A DNA stretch of 64,000 nt, from positions 62,001 through 126,000 of the forward strand of contig JACKCD010000005.1 of NCBI GenBank assembly GCA_020634215.1, read 5' to 3'. Positions 1-8,830 of this stretch are shown one piece after another (the first letter of the stretch is position 1; each line of letters begins with the position of its first letter). The notes under the pieces were generated by a model. That model saw only the letters and a list, made by a program, of their open reading frames with translations. It was not told the DNA's origin and did no database searches. Both the position numbers and the translations under genes were made by a program. The stretch comes from Ardenticatenaceae bacterium (lineage in GTDB: Bacteria; Chloroflexota; Anaerolineae; Promineifilales; Promineifilaceae).

Positions 1-71
1 GCAGCCACCGCTTTTGTCATTTTCACGTCATCACCATATCGTTTTTTTGTAAGAGATGCAGATGCCCACTA

Positions 72-80
72 TGGTATACT
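72..80 (+). promoter_or_regulatory. Putative extended -10 promoter of the 121 gene
   Basis: TGGTATACT fits TGn plus a five-of-six TATAAT match and lies 40 bases before the ATG at 121. No -35 box at normal spacing is convincing. Inferred from sequence only. Confidence 0.35.
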
Positions 81-120
81 TTTTGTATAAAGCAATCATT
101 CATAATTATCAGGATGTCAT

Positions 121-1485
121 ATGTATCAAAAACATGTACGGCAGCGGCGGCAATTCCGTGAAGAAGAAGTCAGCAAACTTCTGAAATGGGCACGTGCCGG
201 CGAATCAGCATCAATTATTGGTATTAGCGGTGTTGGCAAGTCAAATCTCTTTAATCATTTATTAGATATAGAAACACAACAAGCGTATTTAGGAACTTCA
301 GTCAAAGATTATCTGTTTGTCCGCGTCAACTTTCACTATATTCCTGACTTCACCAACCGCAGCCTATATAGCGTTATTCTGGAGCAGTTTGAACTGCTAG
401 ACGGACGCTGCGAGCAGCTTAATCTGACCCAGGCGCAGCTTGACCAACTTAGCAGCTATCATGATCAACTTTTAGAGGCTGGGGATGATGTCTTGAAAGT
501 GCAGCGGTATTTCAAGCTGGCAATTCGGCTTTTGCTGCGCGAAAGCGAGCGGCGTATTGTCTTCTTGTTCGATCAATTTGATGAGGTGTATCAAGAAGCC
601 GACGGCCGTTTTTTTGCCAATTTGCGTGGTTTGCGCGAAGCCTATAAATACCGCATCTCCTACTTCACCTTCACCCGTGGCATGTTGTCGCGGTTGGCTG
701 AAATGGATCCGGCGCGTGAAGAATTTTCCGAACTGCTATTGGGGAATGTCATTGGGCTTGGCCCCTACAACGCTCACGATGCTCTCAGCCTGCTAGAGCG
801 CGTCTCCTCCCGAATCCAGCTTCCTCCCTCTGAAGAGCAGGCGGCACGGCTATTACATTTATCTGGCGGCCATGCCGGGGTGCTTAAAAGTGTTTATCTG
901 GCTGTGGCGCAGGATGGCCTTGCCTTAGTGGCTGACGAAGCAACAACAGTAGCGGCGTTGTTGACCATACCCAATGTTGAAACCGAATGCGCCAAGATAT
1001 GGAACAGCGTGCGACTAGATGAACGGAAGCTGCTGGCGCGGCTGGCACATGGCGCGGCTCTGGTTGGCTCAACAGATGCCGCCACCCTTTACGAACTACA
1101 AATAAAGGGACTCGTTAGCCAAACCGAACCATTCACCATCTTCTGCCCGATTTTTGCCCACTACGCCCGCCATCAAGAAGCCCTATGGGAGCGCCCCCTT
1201 TATTTGGAGCCACAATCACGTCAGGTTTGGGTGCTTGGCACCCCCACTGAACCATTGACAGCCCTAGAATACAAGCTATTTAGCTTGCTTTATGAACGCA
1301 TTGATGAAATTGTGGACAAGGATGAGCTGATTGAAGCTGGCTGGCCTGGCACACAGGGGGGTGTTTCTGACCAAGCACTAACAGCCGCTATGTACCGTCT
1401 GCGCCGCAAAATTGAGCCAGACCCCAAGCAAACCCGTTTTCTTGACAGTCTGCGTGGACAGGGGTACCAACTCCACTCTAGTTAA
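121..1485 (+). CDS. P-loop ATPase with C-terminal OmpR-type winged helix (predicted transcription regulator)
   Basis: A 454-residue predicted cytoplasmic regulator. Walker A GISGVGKS lies at about residues 34-41 and a Walker B-like strand VFLFDQFDE near residue 146, as in AAA/STAND ATPases. The last 90 or so residues read as an OmpR/PhoB-type winged helix (ALEYKLFSLL, ending RGQGYQL), so DNA binding is likely. There is no receiver domain; the ATPase module would be the switch (inference). The first ATG is used; the Shine-Dalgarno is weak (AGGAT). The gene stands alone, convergent with the exchangers to its right, so its target is not evident. It contains none of the exact AACGGCCGTT words found throughout the rest of the window. 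Confidence 0.75.
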   Translation: MYQKHVRQRRQFREEEVSKLLKWARAGESASIIGISGVGKSNLFNHLLDIETQQAYLGTSVKDYLFVRVNFHYIPDFTNRSLYSVILEQFELLDGRCEQLNLTQAQLDQLSSYHDQLLEAGDDVLKVQRYFKLAIRLLLRESERRIVFLFDQFDEVYQEADGRFFANLRGLREAYKYRISYFTFTRGMLSRLAEMDPAREEFSELLLGNVIGLGPYNAHDALSLLERVSSRIQLPPSEEQAARLLHLSGGHAGVLKSVYLAVAQDGLALVADEATTVAALLTIPNVETECAKIWNSVRLDERKLLARLAHGAALVGSTDAATLYELQIKGLVSQTEPFTIFCPIFAHYARHQEALWERPLYLEPQSRQVWVLGTPTEPLTALEYKLFSLLYERIDEIVDKDELIEAGWPGTQGGVSDQALTAAMYRLRRKIEPDPKQTRFLDSLRGQGYQLHSS

Positions 1486-1540
1486 TAGGCGTTGACCAAG
1501 TAATTACCAACGGTCACAAACTGACATCTGTCTATTGGTT

Positions 1541-1600
1541 GTAAGTGGCAAGTTTTGTCGGCAAACGAGGCTTGCCACTTATAACTTGTTACTTGCTACC
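1541..1600. repeat. Intergenic hairpin repeat, AAGTGGCAAG family
   Basis: Arms AAGTGGCAAG (1543-1552) and CTTGCCACTT (1571-1580) are perfectly complementary, followed by the related words AACTTGTTACTTGCTACC. It sits between two convergent genes and may act as a terminator, although there is no T-run. The same words recur near 6100, 36640, 56890 and 59960. Confidence 0.7.
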
Positions 1601-1604
1601 AACT

Positions 1605-2561
1605 CTATACCATTGGTCGGCCGGCCCACACAATCACAACCCAACTAATCAAATTAATGACAAAAAGCAAGGCTCCCTCACGGCGACTTAGGTTCCAGCC
1701 ATTGCGCAGCATCAGTGCCGTCAACACCATTTGCACGCACAAAAAGACCAGGCTTCCGAATTCGGCGGCTGACAAAATTTCCAGCGGTGGATGGCTCAGG
1801 GCACCTGCCAGCCCCAACACCCCCAACACGTTAAAAATATTGCTACCAATCAAATTCCCCAGCGAAATCTGCTCCATTCCCCGCATAATCGCAACAATCG
1901 AAGTCACAGCTTCTGGTGCGGAGGTTGCTGCCGCCACCACCGTTGCCCCAATGACATAAGGGGACAGTCCGGCGGCTGATGCCACAATTTTGGCCGACCC
2001 CACCAGATATTGCCCTCCCAAAACAACTAAAAGCAACCCTATAAGCAGTTTGGGAATGTCCTTCCAGGCAAATTCTCCCTGTGGCACCTCATCCTCATCC
2101 AGGTCACGTTGATAGATCAACAGCCCCAAGTAAGCGAGGAGCAACAGGAACAGCACGACCCCCTCCCAATTTTGTAGGGTGTAGTCGCGCATAAAGAAAA
2201 GTAGCAGCAGCGTTACCCCAATTAAAATACCGCCATCACGATACACAACGCGCTTGTTGGTGTGGATCATGTGGATCATAGCGACGGTTCCCAAAATGAA
2301 GCCCAAATTAAAAATATTGGAGCCGATCACATTCCCGATGGATATTTCCGGGTCTCCACTTAATGCGGCTGTTACCGACACGGCGAACTCTGGAGCTGAA
2401 GTGCCCATGGCAACGATTGTCAACCCGATAATGAGTTCTGATAAACCTAGACGACGCGCTATGCGTGCTGCTGCATCAACCAACATGCTTGCGCCACTCC
2501 ACAGAGCAAAGATACAGGCAATAATGATCAAAATGTGAACGCCGACACTTGATGAGTTCAT
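1605..2561 (-). CDS. Calcium/sodium antiporter, CaCA superfamily (YrbG-like)
   Basis: A 318-residue inner-membrane cation antiporter with the inverted two-repeat fold of the CaCA superfamily. Both alpha motifs are clear: GTSAPEFAVSV with SIGNVIGSNIFN in the first half and ATSAPEAVTSI with SLGNLIGSNIFN in the second. These acidic and Asn/Ser residues bind Ca2+ and Na+ in the family. Length is normal. It follows the paralogous exchanger at 2592-3644 with a 30-nt gap and is probably co-transcribed, suggesting a two-component or duplicated Ca2+ efflux unit. The substrate could be another divalent cation; sequence alone does not decide. Confidence 0.9.
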   Translation of the reverse strand: MNSSSVGVHILIIIACIFALWSGASMLVDAAARIARRLGLSELIIGLTIVAMGTSAPEFAVSVTAALSGDPEISIGNVIGSNIFNLGFILGTVAMIHMIHTNKRVVYRDGGILIGVTLLLLFFMRDYTLQNWEGVVLFLLLLAYLGLLIYQRDLDEDEVPQGEFAWKDIPKLLIGLLLVVLGGQYLVGSAKIVASAAGLSPYVIGATVVAAATSAPEAVTSIVAIMRGMEQISLGNLIGSNIFNVLGVLGLAGALSHPPLEILSAAEFGSLVFLCVQMVLTALMLRNGWNLSRREGALLFVINLISWVVIVWAGRPMV

Positions 2562-2591
2562 AGATATACTGCTCCAAACGTGAAAAGTTGG

Positions 2592-3644
2592 CTAGGGAGT
2601 TAGCCATGCCCAAAGCACATAGACGAGATATAACAGCAACAGAATGGCTCCTTCCCGCCGCGATAGGGTACGATCTGTTGTCAGGAAGATATAGAGAACA
2701 ACGACCGTTCCCAACAACACATAAGTGGATGAGAGTAGTCCTTCTGTGCCAACAACGATAGTGTCTTGCTGAAAAAGAAGCACGAGCAGCCAGGGAAGCC
2801 CTAGCCCAATTGAAATGTCAAAGATGTTGGAACCAATGGCATTAGAAACGGCCGCTTCTCCACGTCCTTTTTTGGCAACCAGCACGGATGAAATGAGATC
2901 AGGCACCGATGAACCCCCAGCCAAAATGGTGAGTGCTACCAAAATGGCGGGAACGCCCAGAGCCTCGGCGAGGACAACCGCATACTCAACTAAGACCCAA
3001 CTGATAGCGGCGATGAGCAGGACAGAGACGATGAAGGCGCGAACGTAAGCTTTGCGCGGGGGGCCAGTGAGCAGCCGTAAAACGGTAGCAATGCCGCTAT
3101 AGATTTTTTGCAGAATAGTTTGGTCTTGGTCTTCTTCCTCTTCTAAAAGCTCTTCATCAATATCTTGACCGGGGAAAAGGCGGTTCCATTGAAAGAGGAT
3201 GGCAATGTAAATGGCGTACAGGAATAAGAAGCTGATTGATTCAAAGATTGTGATTTTACCATCCAGAAAGGCAAAGAGAAGAAGGCCGATGCTCATGGAA
3301 TACATCATGCAGTCGCGCATGACAACTTGCCCTGTCACCCGCGCCGGCCGAACCAATGCCGAGGCCCCTGTGATAACCAAGATATTAAAAACGGCCGATC
3401 CGACGATGTTGCCCACCCCTATATCGCTATGTGCCCCACTTTCCTGCACCAGGGCAATCAGCGCAATGGACAGCTCAGGCATAGATGACCCCATAGCCAT
3501 CAGCGATGCCCCAGCCACATTGCTGGGGAGCTGAAGGTTTTTGGCAATTTCATCTAAACTTTCAATGAAAAGCTCATCGGTGATAATTGTTAAGAGATAG
3601 ATACAAAGGATAATGATGATAAAACTTGTGATTCCTGCAACCAT
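2592..3644 (-). CDS. Sodium/calcium exchanger family membrane protein
   Basis: A 350-residue CaCA-superfamily protein with about ten membrane segments. The alpha-1 motif is MGSSMPELSIAL followed by GVGNIVGSAVFN; alpha-2 is GGSSVPDLISSV followed by SNAIGSNIFDI. The second motif carries Asp rather than the usual Glu in the PE/PD position, as in more divergent NCKX-like members. An acidic cytoplasmic loop (DIDEELLEEEEDQDQ) between the halves may sense or buffer cations (inference). It is the first gene of a probable two-gene operon with the antiporter at 1605-2561, and the ATG at 3644 is the natural start. Confidence 0.85.
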   Translation of the reverse strand: MVAGITSFIIIILCIYLLTIITDELFIESLDEIAKNLQLPSNVAGASLMAMGSSMPELSIALIALVQESGAHSDIGVGNIVGSAVFNILVITGASALVRPARVTGQVVMRDCMMYSMSIGLLLFAFLDGKITIFESISFLFLYAIYIAILFQWNRLFPGQDIDEELLEEEEDQDQTILQKIYSGIATVLRLLTGPPRKAYVRAFIVSVLLIAAISWVLVEYAVVLAEALGVPAILVALTILAGGSSVPDLISSVLVAKKGRGEAAVSNAIGSNIFDISIGLGLPWLLVLLFQQDTIVVGTEGLLSSTYVLLGTVVVLYIFLTTDRTLSRREGAILLLLYLVYVLWAWLTP

Positions 3645-3756
3645 GTAATCTTCCTACAAAGCGCAACGCGGCTTTCTATTATTTTTTACGATTATAGCGT
3701 GATCTCCTTAAATTGTAGCCTTCTTTTGGCTTTGTGTCATTCTCCCGTGGGAAAGA

Positions 3757-3765
3757 TGGTAATAT
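3757..3765 (+). promoter_or_regulatory. Putative extended -10 promoter of kbl
   Basis: TGGTAATAT (TGn plus TAATAT) lies 48 bases ahead of the kbl ATG. The -35 region is not recognisable. Inferred. Confidence 0.35.
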
Positions 3766-3812
3766 GGTGGTGGAGTGTAAGCAAATGTAACCCACGCATA
3801 TAAGGAGTTCAC

Positions 3813-5003
3813 ATGAACAGCACAAGCCTGAATTGGATTGATGAAGAGCTTGCCCAGCTAAAAGAGGCCGGGCTTTATAACCAGATTCGGACGATTGAGT
3901 CGCCGATGGGGGGTAGGGTGGTGATTAACGGCCGTTCCCTCCTCAACTTCTGCGCCAACAACTACCTCGGCCTTGCCAACCACCCCCGCATCTGCCAGGC
4001 CGCCAAAGACGGCATTGACCAATACGGTGTTGGCCCCGGAGCCGTCCGCACCATTGCCGGAACGATGTCGCTCCACGTCGCCCTTGAGCAGCGGCTCGCC
4101 GCCTTCAAAAAAGCCGAAGCGTGCATCACCTTTCAAAGCGGCTTCACCGCCAACCTCGCCACCATTCCCGCCCTCGTCGGGCGCGGCGACCTCATCTTTT
4201 CCGACGAACTCAACCACGCCAGCATCATTGATGCCACCCGCCTCAGCCGCGCCACCGTCATTCGCTACGCCCACAACGATGTAGATGATTTGCAGCGGCA
4301 AATTGTGGCCGCGCCAACGGGTGGGCGGCGGCTCATCGTCACCGATGGCGTGTTTAGCATGGATGGCGACGTGGCTCCGCTGGACAAAATTTGCGACGTG
4401 GCCGAACAGCACGACATTGTACTCATGGTGGACGATGCCCACGGCGAAGGGGTGCTGGGCGAAGGAGGGCGCGGTATTGTGGATCATTTTGGGCTGCATG
4501 GCCGTGTCCACATCGAAGTAGGAACCCTCAGCAAAGCATTTGGCGTGGTGGGTGGTCTGGTCGCCGGCCGACAATCCATCATTGACTGGCTGCGGCAGCG
4601 CGGACGGCCGTTTTTGTTCTCCAGCGCCATGACCGCCCCCGACGTGGCTGCCTGCCTTGAAGCCGTCAACCTGCTGGAAGAATCCACCGAACTGGTGGAA
4701 CGGCTGTGGGCCAACGGCAACCTGTTCAAAGCTGAACTGACCCGCCTCGGTTTTGACACCGGCCACAGCGACACCCCTATCGTCCCCGTCATGCTCGGTG
4801 AAGCCCCGCTGGCGCAGCAGTTCAGCCGCCGCCTCTTTGAAGAAGGGGTATTTGCGATGGCAATCGGCTACCCCACCGTCCCACAAGGCAAAGCCCGCAT
4901 TCGCGTCATGAACAGTGCCGCCCACAGCCAGCAGGATTTGGAGCAAGCCCTCGACATTTTTGAGCGTGTTGGTCGGGAGTTGTCGGTAATCGGTAATCAG
5001 TAA
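3813..5003 (+). CDS. kbl: Glycine C-acetyltransferase (2-amino-3-ketobutyrate CoA ligase)
   Basis: A PLP enzyme of the alpha-oxoamine synthase family that cleaves 2-amino-3-oxobutyrate with CoA to glycine and acetyl-CoA. At 396 residues it matches family length. Visible marks are NFCANNYLGLANHP near the N-terminus, the VDDAHGEGVLG segment, and the PLP lysine in EVGTLSKAFG. A good Shine-Dalgarno (AAGGAG) precedes the ATG at 3813. It is followed by threonine dehydrogenase in the same orientation, completing the two-step threonine-to-glycine route. The last residues (ELSVIGNQ) and the stop codon are encoded by the start of an intergenic GTAATCAGT repeat, so the native C-terminus has probably been replaced or extended. 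Confidence 0.93.
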   Translation: MNSTSLNWIDEELAQLKEAGLYNQIRTIESPMGGRVVINGRSLLNFCANNYLGLANHPRICQAAKDGIDQYGVGPGAVRTIAGTMSLHVALEQRLAAFKKAEACITFQSGFTANLATIPALVGRGDLIFSDELNHASIIDATRLSRATVIRYAHNDVDDLQRQIVAAPTGGRRLIVTDGVFSMDGDVAPLDKICDVAEQHDIVLMVDDAHGEGVLGEGGRGIVDHFGLHGRVHIEVGTLSKAFGVVGGLVAGRQSIIDWLRQRGRPFLFSSAMTAPDVAACLEAVNLLEESTELVERLWANGNLFKAELTRLGFDTGHSDTPIVPVMLGEAPLAQQFSRRLFEEGVFAMAIGYPTVPQGKARIRVMNSAAHSQQDLEQALDIFERVGRELSVIGNQ

Positions 5004-5055
5004 TCGGTAATCAGTGGCGTGACTGATTACTGATAACTGATTACCGATTACTGAT
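4984..5055. repeat. GTAATCAGT-family hairpin repeat (kbl-tdh gap)
   Basis: Four or five tandem GGTAATCAGT/GGTAATCGG words on the left are complementary to GATTACTGAT/GATTACCG words on the right, around a short loop GGCGTGA. The left arm supplies the last codons of kbl. Confidence 0.8.
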
Positions 5056-5075
5056 CACTAGACACAAGGAGAAAG

Positions 5076-6095
5076 ATGCGTAAAAAAGCCATTTTCATCA
5101 CTGGAGCCAGCGGCGAAGTCGGCCATGCGCTCATCAAAAAGCTGGCAGAGGACAACAACAACCTGCTGCTAACGCTCGATTTGCACCCCCTGCCCGCCGA
5201 CATTCGGCACCTGACCACCCACATCGAAGGCAATTTGCTCGACAACATCTTGCTGGCGCGGATGATTAGCCAATATGAAATTGATGCCATGTATCATTTG
5301 GCCGCCCTGCTTTCCACCAGCAGCGAATTTGCCCCGGACATGGCGCACCAAGTCAACGTCGAAGGCACACTCAACCTGCTCAAGCTGGCGGCCGAGCAGT
5401 CGCAGTGGCGCAACAAACCCATTCAGTTCATATTCCCCAGCTCCATTGCCATTTATGGGATGCCGGAGATGGAGCAGAGCAAGGGGTTGTACCAAAAGGT
5501 GCGGGAGTGGGAGTGGAACCAGCCGCGCACCATGTATGGCTGCAACAAGCTGTATTGCGAAATGCTGGGCAGCTATTTCAGCAAACATTACCGCCAGCTT
5601 GCCGCCGAAAAGCCGGTGGCGGTAGATTTCCGCAGCGTCCGGTTTCCGGGGCTGATTAGTGCCTTCACGTTGCCCACGGGTGGCACCAGCGACTATGGGC
5701 CGGAGATGCTGCACGCAGCGGCGCAGGGCAAGCCGTATGCCAGCTTTGCGCGGGAGGATGCCCGCATTCCCTTTATGGCAATGCCCGATGCGGCCACGGC
5801 GCTCATCCAACTGGCGCACGCCCCAGCCGAACGGCTTTCCCGTTCGGTCTACAACGTCACTAGCTTTAGTCTCTCGGCAGGGCAAATTCGGGATCGGGTG
5901 GTGGCGGCGTTTCCCGATGCGGCAATTACGTTCCAGCCAGATATGAAGCGTCAGGCGATTATTGATAGCTGGCCGGCCGACCTGGATGACAGCGCGGCCT
6001 ACCACGATTGGGGGTGGCGGCCGGCGTATGACGTGGATCGGGCATTTGATGAGTATTTGATTCCGAATATCAAGAAGCGGTATGGGAGAGGGTAG
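5076..6095 (+). CDS. tdh: L-threonine 3-dehydrogenase, NAD-dependent epimerase/SDR type
   Basis: A 339-residue extended SDR that oxidises L-threonine to 2-amino-3-oxobutyrate with NAD+. The Rossmann motif ITGASGEVGHAL is at the N-terminus and the catalytic YGCNKLYCE (YxxxK) near residue 155. This is the epimerase-like TDH class rather than the zinc alcohol-dehydrogenase class. A good Shine-Dalgarno (AAGGAGAAAG) precedes the ATG. It lies just downstream of kbl, the enzyme that uses its product, which strongly supports the assignment over a generic sugar epimerase. The kbl-tdh gap is occupied by a hairpin repeat that may tune the relative expression of the two genes (inference). Confidence 0.88.
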   Translation: MRKKAIFITGASGEVGHALIKKLAEDNNNLLLTLDLHPLPADIRHLTTHIEGNLLDNILLARMISQYEIDAMYHLAALLSTSSEFAPDMAHQVNVEGTLNLLKLAAEQSQWRNKPIQFIFPSSIAIYGMPEMEQSKGLYQKVREWEWNQPRTMYGCNKLYCEMLGSYFSKHYRQLAAEKPVAVDFRSVRFPGLISAFTLPTGGTSDYGPEMLHAAAQGKPYASFAREDARIPFMAMPDAATALIQLAHAPAERLSRSVYNVTSFSLSAGQIRDRVVAAFPDAAITFQPDMKRQAIIDSWPADLDDSAAYHDWGWRPAYDVDRAFDEYLIPNIKKRYGRG

Positions 6096-6402
6096 TAGGT
6101 AGCAAGTGGCAAGTTTGCATCTGCGACTTGCCACTTGTCACTTGCTTAAATTTTGCTCATTTTGTGGCTGATTGGGGGGATTTGGGCACAATTGGCTGGC
6201 AACGGCGCAACGGCCGTTTACGTATTGTGGGGAAAAGACGGCCGTTTATTTAAACACCCCCGTTTGAACCTGCCACATTCTTGGATTACCGTGCTTTTTA
6301 GTCACCTTTATGATGCCTGCATGAGAAAAACCTGCTGTAATCGGCCATGTAATCATCGTCCGCTATAAAGCACCCAGATATGACCGTGGTTTATATGGAA
6401 AT
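6096..6402. other. Intergenic region with hairpin repeat and palindrome copies
   Basis: No convincing gene. At 6096-6145 there is an AAGTGGCAAGT/ACTTGCCACTT hairpin, probably ending the kbl-tdh transcript. One exact AACGGCCGTT lies near 6205 and one variant (GACGGCCGTT) near 6240. A 71-codon open frame here shows no recognisable protein pattern. Confidence 0.6.
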
Positions 6403-7014
6403 ATGTTAGCAACGATGATCGAGCTTCTTCGCCTGTTTGCTGAACAGCTACAGCACGGACAATTTGTGGATTTGGGCTTTTGGAATTACCCGATTTTGGG
6501 TGTTCTCATTGTCTTGCAGGAACCGGTGTTCACCTTGTTGGGTGGGCGGGCGGCGGCGGCTGGGGTGATGCACCCGGCGGGGGTTTGTTTAACGGCCGTT
6601 ACCTTCAACCTCACCGTAGACCTCGTCTCCTACTTCATTGGCTCCACCCGCATTTTCGGCCGGCGACGTTCCCTGTGGGGGCGGCGCATAGGCCCTTCCC
6701 GCCGCGCCATCATTCGGATGCAGCGCACCATGCGTACCCACGCCATTAAGGCTTTGCTCGTCTCCCAATTCTCCCCCGGCCTGGCAATACCCGCCCTTGT
6801 GGCGGCCGGCATGTCCCAAGTTCCCTGGCGGCGTTGGTTCCCCGTTGTTGCCGTGGCCGAGGCCATCCGCACCGTCACCTACGTCTATATTGGCTACAAC
6901 GCCCTGCACAAAGTGAACCCGGCCTGGGCTGGCGGCATTTGTCTATTGCTTATCTTGTTGGTAACGGCCGTTAGTATGGGCAAAAAGCTTTTGCGTCGGC
7001 AGGCAATCCTCTGA
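6403..7014 (+). CDS. DedA/VTT-like membrane protein
   Basis: A 203-residue membrane protein with four or five hydrophobic segments. The pattern of a first membrane segment, a basic loop (GRRRSLWGRR), then SQFSPGLAIPALVAAGMSQVPWRRWF with a late GYNAL resembles the DedA/VTT (SNARE-associated) family, in which a Pro-rich re-entrant segment precedes the final helices. Members are undecaprenyl-phosphate or phospholipid flippases. Its N-terminal half is less typical, so the family call is moderate. It stands alone between the threonine operon and the S10 peptidase. Two AACGGCCGTT palindromes fall in the frame, encoding LTAVTF and VTAVSM. Confidence 0.55.
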   Translation: MLATMIELLRLFAEQLQHGQFVDLGFWNYPILGVLIVLQEPVFTLLGGRAAAAGVMHPAGVCLTAVTFNLTVDLVSYFIGSTRIFGRRRSLWGRRIGPSRRAIIRMQRTMRTHAIKALLVSQFSPGLAIPALVAAGMSQVPWRRWFPVVAVAEAIRTVTYVYIGYNALHKVNPAWAGGICLLLILLVTAVSMGKKLLRRQAIL

Positions 7015-7312
7015 TTGCGGCAACGAAAAGCGACCAATTTTTTTGCAAATCCGCTGAAATCTTGCCACCAAGGCTCAAAAATGTGTGATCTTCGTGGAAA
7101 CCGTGGCAAAAAAACTGCGCTTAGACCTTTTCGACCGGGGCCTGGCAAGAAAGATCACTTTCCAAATCACCAATTTCAGGTAAAGTTGTTACCTGACTTT
7201 AACAGTAGTGAGCCACAACCGGCTTTGAGCCAAAAGCCCGCAACTTCCCTCCAACCAAATCCCACAACTGTCGTCTTGAGTTTCGGGCTAAAATCCCACA
7301 GGAATCTAACTG

Positions 7313-8776
7313 ATGACGAAAGCGGAAAAAGAGCCAGAAAAAAAAGAGTTTGAGCCGCCTAAAGAGGAGCGTGTGCAAACCCACCACACCCTGACCATTG
7401 GCGGACAAACGATACATTACACAGCGACGGCCGGCACTCTGGTGCTGCGCGAAGAAAAAGAAGAAGAGGGTGAGCCAAAAGCCAAAGCATCCATTTTCTA
7501 CATCGCCTATACCAAGGACGATGCTGGCGAGATTGGGTCGCGCTCCATCACCTTCTCCTTCAACGGCGGCCCCGGCTCTTCGTCGGTCTGGCTGCATTTG
7601 GGCTTGCTCGGCCCGCGCCGCGTGCTAATGGACGACATCGGCAACGCGCTCCAGCCCCCCTATCGGCTGGTGGACAACGAATTTTCCCTGCTGGACAAAA
7701 CCGACCTGGTGTTTATTGACCCCGTTAGCACCGGCTTTAGCCGCGCTGCCGCCGGAGAAAAACCGAAACAGTTCCACCATTTTCAAAAAGACATCGAACT
7801 CGTCGGTGAATTCATTCGCCTGTTTACCTCGCGGGAAAAGCGCTGGACATCGCCCAAGTACCTCATTGGCGAAAGCTATGGCACGACACGGGCAGCGGGG
7901 TTGTCTGGCTATTTGCAGGGGCGGCACGGCATGAACCTCAACGGCATCATGCTCATCTCCTCCATCCTCAACTTCCAAACGGCGCGGTTTACCGTGGGCA
8001 ATGATTTGCCTTTTATCCTTTTCTTGCCCACCTACACCGCCATCGCCTGGTATCACGGCCGTTTGAACGAAACGTTGCAAGCCGACTTGCGGCAAACGTT
8101 GGCCGAGGTGGAGGCGTTTGCCGAGGGGGAATACGCGACGGCGTTGATGAAAGGAGCCAAGCTGCCGGCCGCCGAGGCAACGGTCATTCGGCAAAAGCTG
8201 GCGCGGTACACGGGGCTGTCAGAAAGCTACATTGAGCAGACGAATTTGCGGGTCAACATTCATCGGTTCACAAAGGAGTTGATGCGAACGGAGCGGCGAA
8301 CGGTGGGGCGGCTAGACGGCCGTTTTCTCGGCATTGACCGCGACAGTGCTGGTGAACATTTTGAATACGACCCCAGCTACGCTCAAATCCAGGGAACCTA
8401 CACCGCCACCTTAAACGATTATGTCCGCCGCGACCTGGCCTACGAAAATGACCTGCCATACGAAATCCTGACCGGGCGCGTGTGGCCGTGGTCGTATGAA
8501 ACCCACCAAAACGAATTTGTCAACGTCGCCGAAACATTGCGGAGTGCCATGTCGCAAAACCCCTTTTTGCGCGTCTTTGTTGCCAACGGCTACTACGATC
8601 TGGCAACCCCATACTTTGCCACCGAATACACCTTCAACCATTTGGAGCTAGACCCAACGCTACAGCCCAATATCAGTATGGCCTACTACGAAGCGGGGCA
8701 TATGATGTATGTCCACCAGCCATCGCTGGCGCAGTTGAAGCGCGATCTTGACCAGTTTTTACTCGGTAATCAGTAA
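7313..8776 (+). CDS. Serine carboxypeptidase-like peptidase, family S10
   Basis: A 487-residue alpha/beta-hydrolase peptidase. All landmarks are present: the oxyanion segment SFNGGPGSSSVW, the nucleophile in LIGESYGTTRA, the acid in ANGYYDLATP and the histidine in YYEAGHMMY. S10 enzymes remove C-terminal residues, often at acid pH, and are usually exported. Here the N-terminus is highly charged (MTKAEKEPEKKEFEPPKEER) with no signal peptide, suggesting a cytoplasmic enzyme or a missed upstream start. The final LLGNQ residues come from an intergenic GTAATCAGT repeat. It is monocistronic, with the 2-oxoacid dehydrogenase operon following. Confidence 0.88.
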   Translation: MTKAEKEPEKKEFEPPKEERVQTHHTLTIGGQTIHYTATAGTLVLREEKEEEGEPKAKASIFYIAYTKDDAGEIGSRSITFSFNGGPGSSSVWLHLGLLGPRRVLMDDIGNALQPPYRLVDNEFSLLDKTDLVFIDPVSTGFSRAAAGEKPKQFHHFQKDIELVGEFIRLFTSREKRWTSPKYLIGESYGTTRAAGLSGYLQGRHGMNLNGIMLISSILNFQTARFTVGNDLPFILFLPTYTAIAWYHGRLNETLQADLRQTLAEVEAFAEGEYATALMKGAKLPAAEATVIRQKLARYTGLSESYIEQTNLRVNIHRFTKELMRTERRTVGRLDGRFLGIDRDSAGEHFEYDPSYAQIQGTYTATLNDYVRRDLAYENDLPYEILTGRVWPWSYETHQNEFVNVAETLRSAMSQNPFLRVFVANGYYDLATPYFATEYTFNHLELDPTLQPNISMAYYEAGHMMYVHQPSLAQLKRDLDQFLLGNQ

Positions 8777-8820
8777 TCAGTATTCAGTCTAATTACTGAT
8801 TACTGGTTACTGGTTACTGC
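8764..8820. repeat. GTAATCAGT-family hairpin repeat
   Basis: GGTAATCAGTAATCAGTATT is complementary to the run of GATTACTG/GGTTACTG words after a short loop. It overlaps the end of the S10 gene and supplies its last codons and stop. Confidence 0.78.
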
Positions 8821-8830
8821 TTTAATAAGA

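Noticed and set aside
3858..4946. Long minus-strand open frame (362 codons) opposite kbl
   Set aside because: It is the antisense shadow of a well-conserved PLP enzyme; no protein pattern is visible.
6153..6368. 71-codon frame after the threonine operon
   Set aside because: No homology pattern and it overlaps hairpin and palindrome sequence.
7015..7312. Small open frame between the DedA-like gene and the S10 gene
   Set aside because: Low-complexity basic translation and no ribosome site; treated as leader.
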